From: Conexibacter arvalis
GTDB taxonomy: Bacteria; Actinomycetota; Thermoleophilia; Solirubrobacterales; Solirubrobacteraceae
Assembly (NCBI RefSeq): GCF_014199525.1
Contig: NZ_JACHNU010000002.1
Location: forward strand, 354,147 to 418,146
Length of the DNA: 64,000 bases
Direction of reading: 5' to 3'
Part shown: piece by piece, positions 34,955 through 42,747 of the stretch
Numbering within the stretch: position 1 is the first letter of the stretch
Layout of the letters: every line of letters starts with the position of its first letter
The notes under the pieces: model-generated
Told to the model about the DNA's origin: nothing
The model's database searches: none
What the model saw: only the letters and a program-made list of their open reading frames with translations
Made by a program: the position numbers and the translations under genes

Positions 34955-36706
34955 GTGGCGCAGGAACACCTCGATCGACTGACCGCAGTGGACGCGTCCT
35001 TCCTCCACCAGGAGGACGCCGCGTCGCACATGCACATCGGCGCGGTCACCATCTTCGAGGGGCCGCCGCCGCCGTTCTCAGCGGTGCTCGACCACATCCG
35101 CGGCCGCCTCCGGTTCGTCCCCCGCTACCGGCAGAAGCTCGCCTACCCGCCGCTCGACAGCGGCCGTCCGCTGTGGGTCGACGACCCGACCTTCAACCTC
35201 GAGTACCACGTCCGCCACAGCGCGCTGCCGGCCCCCGGCAGCGAGCAGCAGCTCTACCGGCTCGCCGCCCGCATCACCTCCCAGCAGCTCGACCGCTCCA
35301 AGCCGCTGTGGGAGTGCTGGTTCGTCGAGGGGCTGGAGGACGACCGCTTCGCGCTGATCTTCAAGACCCACCACGCGCTCGTCGACGGCGTCTCGGGCGT
35401 CGACCTCGCGACGGTCCTGTTCGACCTGCAGCCGATGCCGCCGAGACTCGACCCCGAGCCGGAGCCGTGGCAGCCGCGGCCCGAGCCGACGAGCGCGGAG
35501 CTGGTCGCCGCCGGCGTCGCCGGCCTCGCGAAGACGGCCGTCGACGTCGCCTCCAAGGCGCTCGCCGCGGCGACCAACCCGAGCGGCGCAGTCGACGCCC
35601 TGCGCGAGGCCGCCGAGGGGATCGGCGAGATCGTCTGGGCCGGCCTCAACCCGGCGCCGGAGACGCCGCTCAACGTGCCGATCGGGCCCCACCGCCGCTA
35701 CGCGATCGTGCGCAACCAGCTCGACGACTTCCGCTACGTCAAGGGCGTCTTCGGCGGGACCGTCAACGACGTCGTGCTGGCGGTCATCTCCGGCGCGCTC
35801 GGCCGCTGGCTGCGCTCGCGGGGGATCCGCACCGAGGGGCTGGAGCTGCGCGCGCTCGTGCCGGTCTCGATCCGCGGCGAGCAGGGCAGACACCAGCTCG
35901 GCAACCAGATCGTCCTGATGCGCGGTCCCCTCCCGGTCTACATCAAGGACCCGGTCGCGCGGCTGCGGTTCGTGAAGGAGGCGATGGACGGGCTGAAGGA
36001 GTCCAAGCAGGCGGTCGGCGCGAAGGTGCTCGCCGACGTGCAGCAGCTGGCGCCGCCGACCGTGCTCGCGCAGGCATCGCGGATCCAGTTCTCGACCCGC
36101 CTCTTCAACCTGCTGACGACCAACGTCCCCGGCCCGCAGTTCCCGCTCTACGTGCTCGGCCGCGAGCTGCAGGACCTCTTCCCGGTCGCCTTCCTGCCGA
36201 AGAACCACAGCCTCGCGATCGCGATCATGTCGTACAACGGCAGAGTCAACTTCGGCCTGCTCGGCGACTACGACGCGCTGCCCGACGTCGACCTGATCGC
36301 CGACGGCGTCGCCGACGGGCTGGCCGAGCTGAAGCGGGCGGCGCAGGCGAAGGAGGCCCGCATCGCCGGTGCGCGCGCGGCGGTCGACGCGGCGACGAGA
36401 GCGCGCCCCCGCAGCGACGGCAGAGCGCCGGCGAGCGCGAGACGGAGACGGCCGGCGTCGCGCGCCGGCAGGTCCTCGACGGCGCGCAGACCCGGCGGCC
36501 GTGCGCAGCCGCCGACCTCGCGACCGGCCGAGCCGGCGCCGGTCGCCGCTCCGGGCGCGCCGTCCGCCCCCCAGGAGCGGGACGGCGAGCCGCAGCTGCT
36601 GCCGCGCGGGCCGGTCTCGCGCGCCGACGGCCCCGGCGCGGCGATGCGCGCACGACGTCGGCGCCGGCCGTCGTCCAACGGCGCGGGACCGGGCGGCGGC
36701 GCGTAG
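34955..36706 (+). CDS. Wax ester synthase / acyl-CoA:diacylglycerol acyltransferase with long basic tail
   Basis: This 583-residue WS/DGAT esterifies fatty alcohols or diacylglycerol with acyl-CoA, making storage lipid at the membrane. It has the acyltransferase motif HHALVDG (His139, His140, Asp144), the downstream GGTVNDVVLAVISGAL and the C-terminal TNVPGP. The catalytic part ends near residue 470. About 110 further residues are almost all Arg, Pro, Ala and Ser, a tail not usual in the family. The GTG start is supported by homology from residue 5. The gene converges with the subtilase gene 9 bases away. Confidence 0.9.
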   Translation: MAQEHLDRLTAVDASFLHQEDAASHMHIGAVTIFEGPPPPFSAVLDHIRGRLRFVPRYRQKLAYPPLDSGRPLWVDDPTFNLEYHVRHSALPAPGSEQQLYRLAARITSQQLDRSKPLWECWFVEGLEDDRFALIFKTHHALVDGVSGVDLATVLFDLQPMPPRLDPEPEPWQPRPEPTSAELVAAGVAGLAKTAVDVASKALAAATNPSGAVDALREAAEGIGEIVWAGLNPAPETPLNVPIGPHRRYAIVRNQLDDFRYVKGVFGGTVNDVVLAVISGALGRWLRSRGIRTEGLELRALVPVSIRGEQGRHQLGNQIVLMRGPLPVYIKDPVARLRFVKEAMDGLKESKQAVGAKVLADVQQLAPPTVLAQASRIQFSTRLFNLLTTNVPGPQFPLYVLGRELQDLFPVAFLPKNHSLAIAIMSYNGRVNFGLLGDYDALPDVDLIADGVADGLAELKRAAQAKEARIAGARAAVDAATRARPRSDGRAPASARRRRPASRAGRSSTARRPGGRAQPPTSRPAEPAPVAAPGAPSAPQERDGEPQLLPRGPVSRADGPGAAMRARRRRRPSSNGAGPGGGA

Positions 36707-36715
36707 GCGGCGCGG

Positions 36716-38401
36716 TCAGCGCGGCGCGCGCACGACGACCGCGTCGCGCCCCAAGCGCTCGCGGTTGCCGGCGCGATCGAGCGCGCGCGAGCGGACCGCG
36801 TAGCGGGCGCCCGGCGTGACGCCGACGTTCGTCGCGCGCACGCTCGCGCGCAGGACGATCCGCCGCGTCTCCCGCTTGTCGCCGTCGAGCGGCTCCAGCG
36901 ACAGCTCGACCGATCTCACGCCCGACGCGACGACTCCGGCGGGCGCCGGGTCCCCGCTCGTCCAGCGCAGCGCGACGACGCCGCTGCGGGTGCCGGGCTG
37001 GGCCCGCACCTGGGAGACCGGCGCGCGGCGGTCGATCGCGGCCGCCGCCGCGACTGCGCGCCCGGCGTCGAGGATCCCCCAGCCGAGGTCGGCGCTCCAG
37101 CCGCTCCCGGCCGGCCGGGTCGCGGTCCGCTTCAGCAGCCGGACGACCGCTCGGACCGGCAGGTCCGGGTTGAGCGCCCGCACGAGCGCCGCCGTGGCCG
37201 CGACCTGCGGCGCCGCCATCGACGTGCCGGCGAGGTAGCCGTAGCGGCTGTCGCCGGCGATCGCGGTGCGACATCTGCAGGGCACGGTGCCCTGCTCGAA
37301 GCGTGTCGGGCTCGACGGGAAGGCGCCGACGACGCCGAGCGGCGAGCTGGCGCCGACGCCGGCCGTGCCGTACGCGGCGAGCGAGATCTGCGAGCCGAAG
37401 CCGGCGAAGGAGGCGCGCGCGCCGCCGTAGGTCGCGGCGGTGACGCTCAGCCCGATGCCGGCGCCGATGTCGGCGCCGCTCCCGGTCGGCTGCAGGAGGT
37501 TGGCCGGGTCGCCCTGCTCGCGCACCGGCTCGTCGGCCGCCGCCGCGACCAGCACGACGCGGCGGTGGTACGCGTAGCGGATCGCGCGTCTGATCGCCGC
37601 GCTCGCCGGCCGGCTGCCGTCGTCGCCGAAGCTCATGTTGATCGCGTGGGCGCCGCGGTCGGTGGCGTCGACGATCGAGGCGGCGATGCTCGCGTCGCTC
37701 AGGTCGGTCTTCTCGACCACCAGCCGGCAGTCCCGCCCGGCGCCGGCGATCCCGACGGCGTTGCCGGCCGCCGCGCACGCGAGCGAGGCGACGTGCGTCC
37801 CGTGGCCGTCCTCGTCGCTGGACGGGGGCACGTTGGCGTGGCCCGAGCCGCGCTGGTCGACGACGGCGGCGAGCTTGGGCGCGAGCTCGGGGTGGCTCGC
37901 GTCGACGCCGGTGTCGACGACCCCGACGAGCGCGCGCTCGCCGCGCGTGATCTCCCACGCGGCGGGGAAGTTCGAGCGCAGCAGCGGCCACTGCAGCGGC
38001 GTCCCCGCCGGCAGCGGCGAGACCGCCGCGCCGGCGACCGGCTCGGGCAGGTGCAGCCCCGGGTCGTCGGGCACGTCGCGCAGCCGCATCCGACGCTCCG
38101 GCTCCGCCGCGCCGATCCCGGGCGCGGTCGCGAGCCGACGCGCGGCGCGCGCCGGCGACTCGCCGCGCGGCGCGCGGACGGTCGTGAGGCCGATCTGCGG
38201 GACCACGGGACCGGCCGCGCGCATGCCGGCGCTCGCCGCCGCGGCACGTGCCGCCCGGGCGCCGGCCGCGCCGGGCTCGGAGAGCACGACGATCCGGCCG
38301 GTCGGCTGCGCGCCGGCGGCGCTCGCCGTCGTGGCCGCGACGAGCAGGGCGATTCCGAGCAGGAGCCCGGCGACGGCGGTCGGCAGGGCGCGACGGGCCA
38401 T
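36716..38401 (-). CDS. Subtilisin-like serine protease (S8), oxyanion Asn replaced by Asp
   Basis: This 561-residue secreted protease has a signal peptide (residues 1-28), an inhibitor-like propeptide region (about 35-105) and the catalytic triad Asp163 (VVDTGVD), His200 (DGHGTH) and Ser394 (GTSMAAP). The segment that normally reads AAAGN, whose Asn builds the oxyanion hole, reads AAAAD (Asp290). Asp at this site is known in one proprotein convertase, so activity is possible but not certain. The last 100 residues look like a fibronectin-type beta domain. It could process or degrade surface proteins. Confidence 0.88.
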   Translation of the reverse strand: MARRALPTAVAGLLLGIALLVAATTASAAGAQPTGRIVVLSEPGAAGARAARAAAASAGMRAAGPVVPQIGLTTVRAPRGESPARAARRLATAPGIGAAEPERRMRLRDVPDDPGLHLPEPVAGAAVSPLPAGTPLQWPLLRSNFPAAWEITRGERALVGVVDTGVDASHPELAPKLAAVVDQRGSGHANVPPSSDEDGHGTHVASLACAAAGNAVGIAGAGRDCRLVVEKTDLSDASIAASIVDATDRGAHAINMSFGDDGSRPASAAIRRAIRYAYHRRVVLVAAAADEPVREQGDPANLLQPTGSGADIGAGIGLSVTAATYGGARASFAGFGSQISLAAYGTAGVGASSPLGVVGAFPSSPTRFEQGTVPCRCRTAIAGDSRYGYLAGTSMAAPQVAATAALVRALNPDLPVRAVVRLLKRTATRPAGSGWSADLGWGILDAGRAVAAAAAIDRRAPVSQVRAQPGTRSGVVALRWTSGDPAPAGVVASGVRSVELSLEPLDGDKRETRRIVLRASVRATNVGVTPGARYAVRSRALDRAGNRERLGRDAVVVRAPR

Positions 38402-38476
38402 CAGGCGAGGATAGTCAGCACCGGACGCCGCCCCGAGCGGCGCGGCGTCAGGCAACCGGGGAGCGGTCTCGCGCGC

Positions 38477-38773
38477 TCAGAAGCCGAGCGCGAACTTGGC
38501 GTCCTCGCTCATGCGGTCGGGCGACCACGGCGGCGTGAACACCATCTTCGGATTGACCTCGTCGACGTCGTCGAGCTCGCCGACGAACTCGACCATCTGC
38601 TCGCTCACCTGCGGCCCGATCGGGCAGGCCGGCGTCGTGAGCGTGAACGTGATGTTGACGGTCGAGCCGTCGATCTCGACGTCGTAGACGAGACCGAGCT
38701 CGACGAAGTCGAGGCCCAGCTCCGGGTCGATGACGTTGGACAGCGCGTCGTTGACTTCTTCGATGGTCGGCAC
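38477..38773 (-). CDS. Metal-sulfur cluster assembly factor (DUF59/MIP18)
   Basis: This 98-residue protein has the DUF59 pattern IDPELGLDFVELGLVYDVEID, the conserved Cys in TTPACPIGP, and the C-terminal PPWSPDRMSEDAKFALGF found in SufT/PaaD-type proteins. These help insert or transfer Fe-S clusters in the cytoplasm. suf genes are not adjacent. It is divergent from the STAS gene, with 50 bases between starts. Confidence 0.88.
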   Translation of the reverse strand: MPTIEEVNDALSNVIDPELGLDFVELGLVYDVEIDGSTVNITFTLTTPACPIGPQVSEQMVEFVGELDDVDEVNPKMVFTPPWSPDRMSEDAKFALGF

Positions 38774-38823
38774 GGCTTCGAGTCTAGCGACGCCGCCCGC
38801 GGTGGCGGTCGCCGTCGGCCAAG

Positions 38824-39246
38824 GTGAGATTCCACTTATCTTGTTGCGCCGCCCGTGAAGGTTTCGTTAGGTTCGCGCGCATCGTCGACTACGCAGAACA
38901 TCCGCCCACGCTGCGCTGCTCGGGGGACGAGGACCGCGCGACGCAGGCCCGCCGGCGGCCCGCCCTCGCACGGGCGATCAAGGCCCGCGCCGACGTCGTC
39001 GTCGACCTCACCGACCTGACCTGGGCCGACGCCTCGCTGATGCTCGACTTCGCGATGCTCGCGCGCCGGCTGCGCGTGGAGGGTCTCGGCGTCGCGCTCT
39101 GCAACCCGCAGCCGCAGATCGTCGCCCTGATCGAGCTGGTCGGCCTCGACCGGCTCCCGGGCGTGCGCGTCGACCGCGCGACCGCGACCGCGCCGGCGGT
39201 CACGCTCGGCGCGGCGGTGGCGAGGCTGCGCGTCGCGCACGCGTGA
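38824..39246 (+). CDS. STAS domain protein
   Basis: This 140-residue protein has a STAS-like core (about residues 25-125): DVVVDLTDLTWADASLMLDFAM, with a Ser in the position phosphorylated in anti-sigma-factor antagonists, then a helix and VALCNPQPQIVALIELVGL. It could work in partner switching with an anti-sigma kinase, although none is adjacent. The GTG at 38824 is the only reasonable start in frame and has no strong ribosome-binding site. Its first 20 residues (with a CC pair) are not part of the domain. Confidence 0.75.
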   Translation: MRFHLSCCAAREGFVRFARIVDYAEHPPTLRCSGDEDRATQARRRPALARAIKARADVVVDLTDLTWADASLMLDFAMLARRLRVEGLGVALCNPQPQIVALIELVGLDRLPGVRVDRATATAPAVTLGAAVARLRVAHA

Positions 39247-39320
39247 GCGGCCGCGCGCGGCGCGCACGCGCTGACCGCTCCCGGGAGCCGGGGTCGCGCT
39301 CGGGTAGCCTTGGACGGACC

Positions 39321-39791
39321 ATGTTTCCCCTGCTCCTGCTGCTGATCCTCTTCCCGATCGCGGAGCTGTACGTGATCGTCCAGGTCGGGCAGGCGATCGG
39401 CGCCCTGGAGACGATCGGGCTGCTGCTGCTCGGGACGATCCTTGGCGGCGTGCTGCTGCGCTCCCAGGGCCGGCTCGCGTGGCGCCGCTTCCGCGCCGCG
39501 CTCAGCGCCGGCCGCGTCCCCGCCCGCGAGGTCGTCGACGGCGCGCTCGTGATCTTCGGCGGCTCGCTGCTGATCGTGCCCGGCTTCATCAGCGACGTCG
39601 TCGGGCTGCTCCTGCTGCTGCCGCCGACCCGCGTCGCGGTCCGCAAGGCGCTCCTGAGCGGGGCCCGCGGCCGGATGCTGATGACCTTCGCGGCCGTCGG
39701 CGGAGCACCGCGCGGCCGGGCACGGCAGGATTACGACGTGGACTCCACCGCACACGACGTCGACAGCCCCGGCCACCAGCTGCGCGGATGA
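39321..39791 (+). CDS. fxsA: FxsA family membrane protein
   Basis: This 156-residue membrane protein has the FxsA pattern: LLILFPIAELYVIVQVGQAIG, LLGTILGGVLLRSQG, and GALVIFGGSLLIVPGFISDVVG, with three or four membrane segments and a basic tail. E. coli FxsA relieves phage T7 exclusion by the F plasmid; its normal role is unclear. The ATG at 39321 begins the family domain. Its stop overlaps the next gene's start by four bases, the first link of a three-gene operon. Confidence 0.87.
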   Translation: MFPLLLLLILFPIAELYVIVQVGQAIGALETIGLLLLGTILGGVLLRSQGRLAWRRFRAALSAGRVPAREVVDGALVIFGGSLLIVPGFISDVVGLLLLLPPTRVAVRKALLSGARGRMLMTFAAVGGAPRGRARQDYDVDSTAHDVDSPGHQLRG

Positions 39792-40669
39792 TCGGCCCAG
39801 AGCTCGAATCGCCCCGCCCCGCCGACGGCGAGGGCTTCGGCGACGCAGTCACCTACGCCTTCGGCGACCCCGGCGCCGGCCTCTACGGCAGCGTCCGCCT
39901 CGGCCTCGTCCCCGGCGAGCCGCCGCACGCCAGCAGCATCGTGCTGCTGTTCCACGCCGGCGAGATCGTCTCGGTCGCCTCCTCCGGCGCCGTAGAGCAG
40001 TCCGAGCTCGACTGGAGCGAGGTCTCGGCCGGTGACGCGAGCGCCGCGATCGTCGAGCCGCTCAGACGCTGGACCGTCTCCTACGACGGCGACGAGGGCG
40101 GCTTCGAGCTGCGCTTCGACGCCCTCGGCGAGCCGGCCGCGATCGGCCGCGGCGAGCTGGCCGGCAGCGCCGCCGGGCTGGAGGGCTACGAGCAGCTCTG
40201 CCGCGTGCGCGGCACCGTCCAGGTCGGCGAGCGCAGATGGACGCTCGACTGCCTCGGACAGCGCGGCCACACCTGGGGCGCGCCCGACTGGCAGCAGCTG
40301 GAGCTCTCTCGAACCCTGTCGGTCTGGCTCGACGACGAGCGGGGCGTGACGTTCACCGCGGTCCGCCCGCGCGGCGTCGACGGGCACGAGGGCGAGCTGG
40401 TCGACGCCCATCTGTTCGCCGACGGGACCGTCGCGATCGACGACCCGCGCCTCTCGACCGGCCTCGACGGCGACGGCCGCCAGGCGCGCGCCGGGCTGGA
40501 GCTGTGGGTCGACGAGGAGGGCGAGGCCGGTCCACTGCGCGCGGCCGGAGAGGCCGTCTGCGGCACGACCTTCGACCTCGGCGAGCTGCGGCTCGACTGC
40601 GCCTTCTTCACCTGGCGGATGGAAGGGCGCCAGGGCGTCGGACGCTACGACCTGCTGCGGCGCAGATGA
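39788..40669 (+). CDS. Lipocalin-like (CrtC/AttH-style) protein, uncertain
   Basis: This 293-residue protein is rich in beta-strand pattern, without a signal peptide or membrane segment. The segments LDCLGQRGHTWGAPDWQQLELSR, WLDDERGVTFTAVRP and AFFTWRMEGRQGVGRYDLL resemble the double-lipocalin fold of CrtC/AttH-type proteins, but the match is by impression only. It sits between fxsA and a HAD hydrolase with ATGA overlaps on both sides, so all three are coupled. No function can be proposed beyond binding a hydrophobic ligand. Confidence 0.6.
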   Translation: MIGPELESPRPADGEGFGDAVTYAFGDPGAGLYGSVRLGLVPGEPPHASSIVLLFHAGEIVSVASSGAVEQSELDWSEVSAGDASAAIVEPLRRWTVSYDGDEGGFELRFDALGEPAAIGRGELAGSAAGLEGYEQLCRVRGTVQVGERRWTLDCLGQRGHTWGAPDWQQLELSRTLSVWLDDERGVTFTAVRPRGVDGHEGELVDAHLFADGTVAIDDPRLSTGLDGDGRQARAGLELWVDEEGEAGPLRAAGEAVCGTTFDLGELRLDCAFFTWRMEGRQGVGRYDLLRRR

Positions 40670-41331
40670 GCAGGATCGAGGCGGTCGTCTCCGACTTCGG
40701 CGGCGTCCTGACGACGCCGCTGCTGGAGGCGTTCACGGCGGTGCAGACGGCGCACGGGATCCCGCTGGAGGCGCTCGGCGAGGCGATGGTCCGCGCGACC
40801 GAGCGCAACGGCGGCGTCCAGCCGCTGTTCGAGCTGGAGAAGGGCGAGATCAGCGAGCGCGCCTTCGTCGCGCAGCTCAACGCGGGGCTGACCGACGTGC
40901 TCGGCAGACCGGTCGAGCTCGACGGCTTCGGCGAGGCGTTCTTCGCCGCGCTGCGGCCGAACGACGAGCTGTTCGCCTTCATGCGGCAGCTGCACGGGCG
41001 CGGCTACCGGATGGCGATCCTGACCAACAACGTGCGCGAATGGGAGCCGCTGTGGCGCGCGATGCTGCCGATCGACGAGATCTTCGAGCTGGTCGTCGAC
41101 TCGGCCTTCGTCGGGATGCGCAAGCCGGACCCGGCGATCTACCAGCTGCTGCTGGAGCGGCTCGGCCTGCCGGCCGGGGCGGCCGTCTTCCTCGACGACC
41201 TCGAGATCAACTGCGACGCGGCCAGCGCGCTCGGGATGCGGGCCGTCCACTTCCGCGACAACGCGCAGGCGATCGGCGAGCTGGAGCGGCTGCTCGACGG
41301 CGCCGCGGAGATGCCGTCGTCCGCAGGCTAG
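40666..41331 (+). CDS. HAD family hydrolase
   Basis: This 221-residue protein has the HAD motifs: nucleophile Asp in SDFGGVLT, the motif II Thr in ILTNNVREW, motif III Lys in RKPDPAIYQLLLERL and the acidic motif IV VFLDDLEINCDAA. In the first motif the usual second Asp is Gly (DFGG), as in the epoxide-hydrolase-like/ACAD10-like subgroup, so phosphatase activity is not assured. It ends the fxsA operon and overlaps the convergent gene by four bases. Confidence 0.85.
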   Translation: MSRIEAVVSDFGGVLTTPLLEAFTAVQTAHGIPLEALGEAMVRATERNGGVQPLFELEKGEISERAFVAQLNAGLTDVLGRPVELDGFGEAFFAALRPNDELFAFMRQLHGRGYRMAILTNNVREWEPLWRAMLPIDEIFELVVDSAFVGMRKPDPAIYQLLLERLGLPAGAAVFLDDLEINCDAASALGMRAVHFRDNAQAIGELERLLDGAAEMPSSAG

Positions 41332-41783
41332 TTCTCGGAGCCGAGCCGGTCCCAGCAGTACAGCTCGACGCACTCGCGCGCGAGCTCGCGGCAGCGGGCG
41401 TCCGACAGGAACGGCAGGACCATCTCCAGCGACTGCTCCTCGGTGACGCCGGCGTCGAACGCTTCCTCGCCGCGGAAGCCGGCGGCGATCTTCAGCGCCT
41501 CGCGCCGGTTCTCCCCCAGCGAGGGGAAGACGTTGACGAGGAACTCCTTGTTCGCGATCGGGTGGCCGACCTCGAGCGAGGCGTGCCACGCCGCGAGCAT
41601 CGAGAGGTCATGGTCGTCGAGATCGGCGACGGCCTTCGCGTAGTGGGAGTCAAGCTCGGCCTCCGGGATCTCGTCGACCCACGCGCGCACGACTTCTCCG
41701 AGCAGCTGACGGCGGGCCTCTCGACCGACCGAGTTGGCAATCACGCGAATGGCATTCTGAGGCTCGATGAAGCAGAGGGACAT
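41328..41783 (-). CDS. Hypothetical helical protein
   Basis: This 151-residue acidic protein is predicted to be all helical with no membrane segment. Features are an opening MSLCFIEPQNAIRVIA, a His-rich central part (SHYAK, LDDHDLSM, AAWHASLEVGH) and paired cysteines near the end (DARCRELARECVELYCW). The family is not recognised. The ATG at 41783 was chosen because upstream sequence holds a 14-base palindrome shared with the divergent XRE regulator, which suggests the regulator controls it. Confidence 0.65.
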   Translation of the reverse strand: MSLCFIEPQNAIRVIANSVGREARRQLLGEVVRAWVDEIPEAELDSHYAKAVADLDDHDLSMLAAWHASLEVGHPIANKEFLVNVFPSLGENRREALKIAAGFRGEEAFDAGVTEEQSLEMVLPFLSDARCRELARECVELYCWDRLGSEN

Positions 41784-41791
41784 CGGGGCTC

Positions 41792-41805
41792 CCGTGTCGA
41801 CACGG
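41792..41805. promoter_or_regulatory. Perfect 14-base palindrome between divergent genes (operator candidate)
   Basis: CCGTGTCGACACGG reads the same on both strands. It lies 9 bases from the start of the minus-strand gene and about 40 from the start of the plus-strand XRE regulator, a position suited to an operator that controls both. Confidence 0.45.
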
Positions 41806-41842
41806 ATCGAGGAACAGATCTCGTGCAGGAGAGTACGGCTCG

Positions 41843-42208
41843 GTGTGGACGGCAAAAATCACGCTCCCGATGAGAGCCGGCCCGAAGCCGATCCACGACG
41901 TAAATGTCGTTGAAGAAGTGGCGGCCGCAACAGAGGGTGGCGCGGTGCCGGATGCCACCCCCCTGCTGCGCGCGCTCGGCGTCGCGCTGAGAGAACGTCG
42001 CGACGAGCTGGGCCTCACGCAGGAGGCGGTCTCGTTGCGCACGGGCGTCCCGCAGCGCCGGATCTGGGAGCTGGAAGCCGGGATCGGCAACCCGACGGCG
42101 CGCACGCTGCTGCGGCTCGTCGCCGGGTTGGACATGCCCTGCTCACAGTTGTTCATCCGCGCCGAGCAGCTCGCCGGCGCCCCGGACACCGGCGTCGCGG
42201 ACGCCTGA
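41843..42208 (+). CDS. XRE family transcriptional regulator
   Basis: This protein of up to 121 residues has a helix-turn-helix of the Cro/CI type (about residues 44-105): LRERRDELGLTQEAVSLRTGV, then RRIWELEAGIGNPTARTLLRL. The N-terminal 35 residues are not part of the domain. The start may be GTG 41843 or ATG 41870. It is divergent from the 41328-41783 gene with a 14-base palindrome between them, a likely target and possibly an autoregulatory site. Confidence 0.82.
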   Translation: MWTAKITLPMRAGPKPIHDVNVVEEVAAATEGGAVPDATPLLRALGVALRERRDELGLTQEAVSLRTGVPQRRIWELEAGIGNPTARTLLRLVAGLDMPCSQLFIRAEQLAGAPDTGVADA

Positions 42209-42231
42209 CGCGCGCCGACGTTCAACCGGTT

Positions 42232-42251
42232 TTACGACGTTTGCGTCGTAA
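42232..42251. promoter_or_regulatory. Perfect 8-base inverted repeat (operator or terminator)
   Basis: TTACGACG-TTTG-CGTCGTAA lies 24 bases after the XRE stop and before the next gene. It is AT-richer than the surroundings. It could be a regulator site for the next gene or a weak terminator of the XRE gene. Confidence 0.4.
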
Positions 42252-42369
42252 GCCGCGGGCTGCAAACATGGGGAATGCTGGCGTTTCCGTCCCGTCCGTG
42301 ACGGGCGCCGGCATCGAGCGAGCGCCGCGGCCGCCCGGCGGGACGGGCGGCTGTCGGAAGCGCTCCGGA

Positions 42370-42735
42370 ATGGCCACAGACCGGTCGGTCCGCCTCAGCG
42401 AGGATGAGATGCAGGTTGCGAGTGAGCAGGAGCAGGTCGACGAAGGCGAGGAGCGGGTCGCGTCGCTCGTCGAGCGCGGGCTGTTCGCCTCGGCGCTGGA
42501 GTTCTACGGCGCCGCCGGCGCCGCGATCGACTGCGGTGGGAGCGAGAAGCCGGCGCTGCGGCTCGACCTGGATGCGCTCCAAGCGGTGCGCGCCGCGATG
42601 GGCGCGCTGGAGCGCCGCATCGCGATCGCCTGGGGCGCCGGGCTCTCGTACGAGCGGATCGCGAGCATCACGCGGCTCGAGCTCGAGCTGGTCGAGCTGA
42701 TCGTCCGGCGTCAGCGCGCCGAGCCGGCGCGCTGA
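42370..42735 (+). CDS. Small hypothetical protein with HTH-like C-terminus
   Basis: This 121-residue protein is acidic and helical in its first half (LSEDEMQVASEQEQVDEGEE), with a C-terminal segment GLSYERIASITRLELELVEL that resembles a sigma-factor region-4-type helix-turn-helix, followed by basic residues. It could be a small DNA-binding protein. The start is uncertain: ATG 42370 is used here, while ATG 42268 and a TTG at 42241 would extend it. It converges with the large secreted protein gene 12 bases away. Confidence 0.55.
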   Translation: MATDRSVRLSEDEMQVASEQEQVDEGEERVASLVERGLFASALEFYGAAGAAIDCGGSEKPALRLDLDALQAVRAAMGALERRIAIAWGAGLSYERIASITRLELELVELIVRRQRAEPAR

Positions 42736-42747
42736 CGCCCGATCGCG

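Noticed and set aside
31879-35097. Minus-strand frame of 1072 codons across several genes
   Set aside because: It crosses ispH, lepB and the M28 gene in other frames and shows only low-complexity Arg/Ala sequence.
8873-39445. Apparent excess of CCTTGG where Leu-Gly uses CTT-GG
   Set aside because: About six cases were seen, but CTT also occurs in other contexts (for example near 17983 and 62708), so the sample does not support a motif preference.
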